Assembly: GCF_022662305.1 (NCBI RefSeq)
Contig: NZ_JAKNQH010000001.1
Coordinates: 806,001 to 870,000 of the forward strand
From: Sphingomonas sp. BAUL-RG-20F-R05-02
GTDB lineage: Bacteria; Pseudomonadota; Alphaproteobacteria; Sphingomonadales; Sphingomonadaceae
Direction of reading: 5' to 3'
DNA length: 64,000 bases
A program made the translations under genes and the position numbers. Below, piece by piece: positions 53,498-64,000 of the stretch. The first letter of the stretch is position 1. Every line of letters starts with the position of its first letter. The notes beneath the pieces were generated by a model that saw nothing but the letters and a program-made list of their open reading frames with translations, was not told the origin of the DNA and searched no databases.

Positions 53498-53547
53498 ATG
53501 CTAGGTGGCTTATCGATTACCGGCAAGTGACATATCGAATATCGATA
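53498..53547 (-). promoter_or_regulatory. Promoter with TATCGA operator repeats for DUF2975-XRE
   Basis: On the minus strand TTGCCG (53526-53521) and TAGCAT (53503-53498) are 17 bases apart. TATCGA occurs at 53511-53516, inside the spacer, and at 53533-53538 and 53540-53545, just upstream of -35; the last extends to the palindrome TATCGATA. The layout fits autorepression by the XRE protein. Confidence 0.6.
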
Positions 53548-54702
53548 TTAGACGATCCGTGAGACGGTGAACGGAAGCTGCCGTACGCGGTCATACATGC
53601 GCGGCGCGCCGTCGAGGCGGAACGGCCCGAGCTTGGTATTGGCGCCGCGATCGACCCCGACCACGAAGGACGCCGCGCTCTGCCCATTCCCGCTGTGCCA
53701 GCCGTAGTGCAGATTGACGGTCATCACCGGCACGAACAGCACCCTGTCCTCGCCCGCGCCCTGGATCGGCAGCGGCGGCATCGCGCCACGCGGCAGCATC
53801 GCGGTGCCCTCCAGCGCGGCGGAGGCTCCGGCGGCGAGGTCGAACCGCGCCACCGCCGGGGCTCCAAGCGGCCCGGCGAACAGCGCGTCGAGCGCGGCCT
53901 CCAGCCCCGGCCCCACCCCGAACAATCGCATATCGAGCGCGACATCACGGGCATCCACATCGCCGGCATTGCGCAGGATGACGCGGTATTCGACGGCGGC
54001 GCTGAGCAGGTTTGTACCGGCCCGCTTCACTTCCAGCGCGATTTCGACATGCGGGCGCGGCGCGGCGACTTCTACCACTGGAGACGGTGCGGGCGGTGCT
54101 GCCGGAATGACCGGCGGAGGCGGCGGCGGTGGCGAGGCGACCGGCTGCGGTTCGATCCCGTCCGTCGCGCGCCCGCGCCGGCGCAAGATCAGTAGCGCAG
54201 CCGCCAGCGCCACTACGGCAAGGCCGATCACCCAATATAGCCAACCACCCGATCGTGGTTCGGTCGCCGGCGCAGCGGCTACTGGCGTCGGCGTGGGCGA
54301 CGGCGACAGGCTTGGCGTGGGGGCCGGCGTCGGGCTGGGAGCGATCGTCGGGGTTGCGCTTGGTGTCGGCACGGCAACCGCGGCGGTCGGTTCGGCAGCC
54401 GGCGTGGGTTGCGGCGTGGGGCGCACCTTCGGGCGCGCGGGCGGCGGTGTCGTGGTCACCGGCGGCGACAGCGGCGCCGGGGACGGGATCGCCACCGGTG
54501 TCGCGGTCGGCGTGGGGCGCGCCAGTGGCGCGATCTTCGGCTCGGGTGTCACCAGAGGTGTCGGGCGATCGGGTTGCGCGGGCAGCCGGTAATCGTCGAG
54601 GCCGGGCACCGTCGCGGGCGCCTGCACGTTCTGCGTCTGGGCAATGCCAGCGGATGCGGGCATCACCAGCATGATGGCACCGACCCGGCGGCCCACAGTC
54701 AT
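53548..54702 (-). CDS. Secreted/membrane protein with Pro-Thr-Ala-rich linker
   Basis: A 384 aa protein. A signal peptide at 1-21 (VGRRVGAIMLVMPASAGIAQ) is followed by a Pro/Thr/Ala/Val-rich low-complexity stretch of about 120 residues, one membrane helix at about 155-175 (WLYWVIGLAVVALAAALLIL), an RRRGR stop-transfer, a second Pro-rich linker and a C-terminal beta-rich domain (about 215-384) with VEIALEVKRAGTNLLSAAVEYRVILRN (cited in part). ATG 54702 is preferred to 54774. I do not recognise a family; the C-terminal domain resembles bacterial CARDB or fibronectin-like folds. Confidence 0.72.
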   Translation of the reverse strand: MTVGRRVGAIMLVMPASAGIAQTQNVQAPATVPGLDDYRLPAQPDRPTPLVTPEPKIAPLARPTPTATPVAIPSPAPLSPPVTTTPPPARPKVRPTPQPTPAAEPTAAVAVPTPSATPTIAPSPTPAPTPSLSPSPTPTPVAAAPATEPRSGGWLYWVIGLAVVALAAALLILRRRGRATDGIEPQPVASPPPPPPPVIPAAPPAPSPVVEVAAPRPHVEIALEVKRAGTNLLSAAVEYRVILRNAGDVDARDVALDMRLFGVGPGLEAALDALFAGPLGAPAVARFDLAAGASAALEGTAMLPRGAMPPLPIQGAGEDRVLFVPVMTVNLHYGWHSGNGQSAASFVVGVDRGANTKLGPFRLDGAPRMYDRVRQLPFTVSRIV

Positions 54703-55059
54703 AACAGAAATCACGAACGTCGCCCCGGTGCCATCATAAGGGCACCGCAATACGACCGCATCCGTATAAGACAAGCATCCCGGCGACGAGGCGAGTTCAC
54801 TGCGCTACCGATCTCCGCGTTTGTTCCGGGCGAGTGGTTTGACAGAATCCAACACCGCGCCTATATGGATGACTTCGCCACAGCTTTCGGGAAATGACAT
54901 GCCGTCGCGCAGCATGTCGATCGAATAGAAAGCCGTGGTTCAACGAGGACGCCGAGAAGCTGCTGTTTTCCCGAACCGGAGGACAAGCGGCTTTTTGCGT
55001 CTTCGGCGTGCCCGCCCGGGCGATCCGGGCACGAAATTTTGACGTGAGGGCTAACACAC
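54703..55059 (+). promoter_or_regulatory. Intergenic region and leader upstream of rpoB
   Basis: This 357-base gap holds no gene I can support. It contains the rpoB promoter at 54839-54867 and a hairpin CGTGCCCG/CGGGCACG (55007-55014 with 55026-55033) near the rpoB ribosome site (GTGAGGG). The leader from about 54875 is about 185 bases. No U-tract follows the hairpin. Confidence 0.6.
54839..54867 (+). promoter_or_regulatory. Strong sigma-70 promoter of rpoB-rpoC
   Basis: A perfect TTGACA (54839-54844) and TATATG (54862-54867), separated by exactly 17 bases, lie about 190 bases before rpoB. This is the best promoter match I found and fits a polymerase operon detached from rplJL. Confidence 0.82.
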
Positions 55060-59241
<4,182 letters not shown>

Positions 59242-59317
59242 GCGGCTGGCGCCATCCTGACGGGTGGCGCCTCCCCTCCCCGCCCCGAGAATTTTCCCTC
59301 CAAGTGAGGACTTGAGA

Positions 59318-63604
<4,287 letters not shown>

Positions 63605-63631
63605 TCGGCTCGCCTGATCGAGAGACGAAAG

Positions 63632-63664
63632 CCGCCGTCCGGGGATACCCGGGCGGCGGTTTTT
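63632..63664 (+). terminator. Terminator after rpoC
   Basis: A 12-bp stem (63632-63643 with 63648-63659, one G-T pair) with a GATA loop and TTTTT at 63660-63664, about 28 bases after the rpoC stop. Confidence 0.93.
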
Positions 63665-64000
63665 CATTGCACAGCTTTGTTGCCAGCCGAGGTTTCTCGT
63701 CGTGTGACGAACGCTACATACCGCGCGGCGTTGGAGAATACGCCGTTAGCTCGCGGCAGATCCCTTTCGCGTCGCATCTTCGCGGCGTTACGGAGAGGTG
63801 GACGAGCGATGCATCCGAGATCGTCCGCAGAGCAATCGTCCGTTAAGCCCTAGCGCCCGACCAGCTTACTGCGGCCGATCTCGGCAGTCTCCACGCGCGA
63901 TGCTCCCGCCCCTGCCCGTCAGACATGCTGCCGATGCACTGCATGCGGATTTAGGAGAAACCGGTCGCGAGCGGGAGCGGCGTGCGGAACACCAGGCGCC
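63665..64000. other. Intergenic end of window, no gene recognised
   Basis: In the last 336 bases I find no convincing ORF, tRNA or hairpin. The minus strand encodes a 22-residue open stretch ending ETAEIGRSKLVGR at 63853 but it is closed by a TGA at 63919 and may be chance. The next gene (often rpsL) may have its promoter here. Confidence 0.5.

Noticed and set aside
63853-63918. C-terminal end of a minus-strand gene near the window edge
   Set aside because: The open stretch is closed by an in-frame TGA at 63919-63921 and has no start; no frame joins it to the edge.

Overview
The window looks like a chromosomal segment of an alphaproteobacterium of the order Sphingomonadales, most probably Sphingomonas or a close relative. 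The reasons are the high G+C content, the order trpG-trpD-trpC-moaC-moeA-lexA, a direct-repeat GTTC-N7-GTTC LexA box, an iron-sulfur APS-type CysH in a cobA-DUF2849-cysI-DUF934-cysH cluster, and a tonB-exbB-exbD-exbD cluster. It is almost entirely housekeeping DNA. I see no prophage, insertion sequence, CRISPR array or toxin-antitoxin island. Taxonomy is inferred from gene content because the window holds no rRNA gene.

Layout. 1-192 is the 5' part of a small secreted protein on the minus strand. 316-5103 is a tightly overlapping plus-strand run for tryptophan synthesis (trpG, trpD, trpC), molybdenum cofactor synthesis (moaC, moeA) and the SOS repressor lexA. comEC lies opposite lexA and runs into its 3' end. 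7277-10220 holds gltX, gltA and a tiny membrane protein, followed by corA on the minus strand, an RNA methyltransferase, a secreted Gly/Arg/Tyr-rich peptide and a flavin-dependent monooxygenase-like enzyme. 14071-18030 is a minus-strand group: alpha/beta hydrolase, SDR, GH130 glycoside phosphorylase and GT4 glycosyltransferase. selO is divergent from it, then astD. 21299-25299 is an assimilatory sulfate/siroheme operon. dnaB is convergent with it. 26925-29271 carries UPF0262, a GH25-like protein, cdd and dcd. 29565-32104 is the TonB energy-transduction operon. 32322-36633 contains a secreted protein, folB, a GNAT enzyme and the DUF1285, CoA pyrophosphatase and cca genes. Next come a GGDEF-EAL protein, parC, purC-purS-purQ, a second GGDEF protein, a queuosine-precursor transporter and tRNA-Arg(UCU). 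44983-46637 is a cytochrome b561 and catalase-like peroxidase pair.

The last 17 kb is the ribosomal-protein/RNA-polymerase region, which is broken into three blocks here: rplK-rplA, rplJ-rplL and rpoB-rpoC. An AsmA-family gene and a small ORF separate the first two blocks. A minus-strand module (Pro-rich membrane protein, DUF2975 protein, XRE regulator, polytopic membrane protein) separates rplL from rpoB. Each break coincides with visible regulatory sequence: a strong hairpin after rplA, a promoter and long leader before rplJ, a hairpin array after rplL, and a near-consensus promoter before rpoB.

I found no convincing undescribed multi-gene system. The most interesting leads are a strongly paired candidate RNA between dcd and exbD, a 21-codon coupling ORF before cysI, hairpins between the tonB, exbB and exbD cistrons, the DUF2975/XRE module with TATCGA repeats inserted in the rpo region, and the antisense C-terminal extension of ComEC into lexA.
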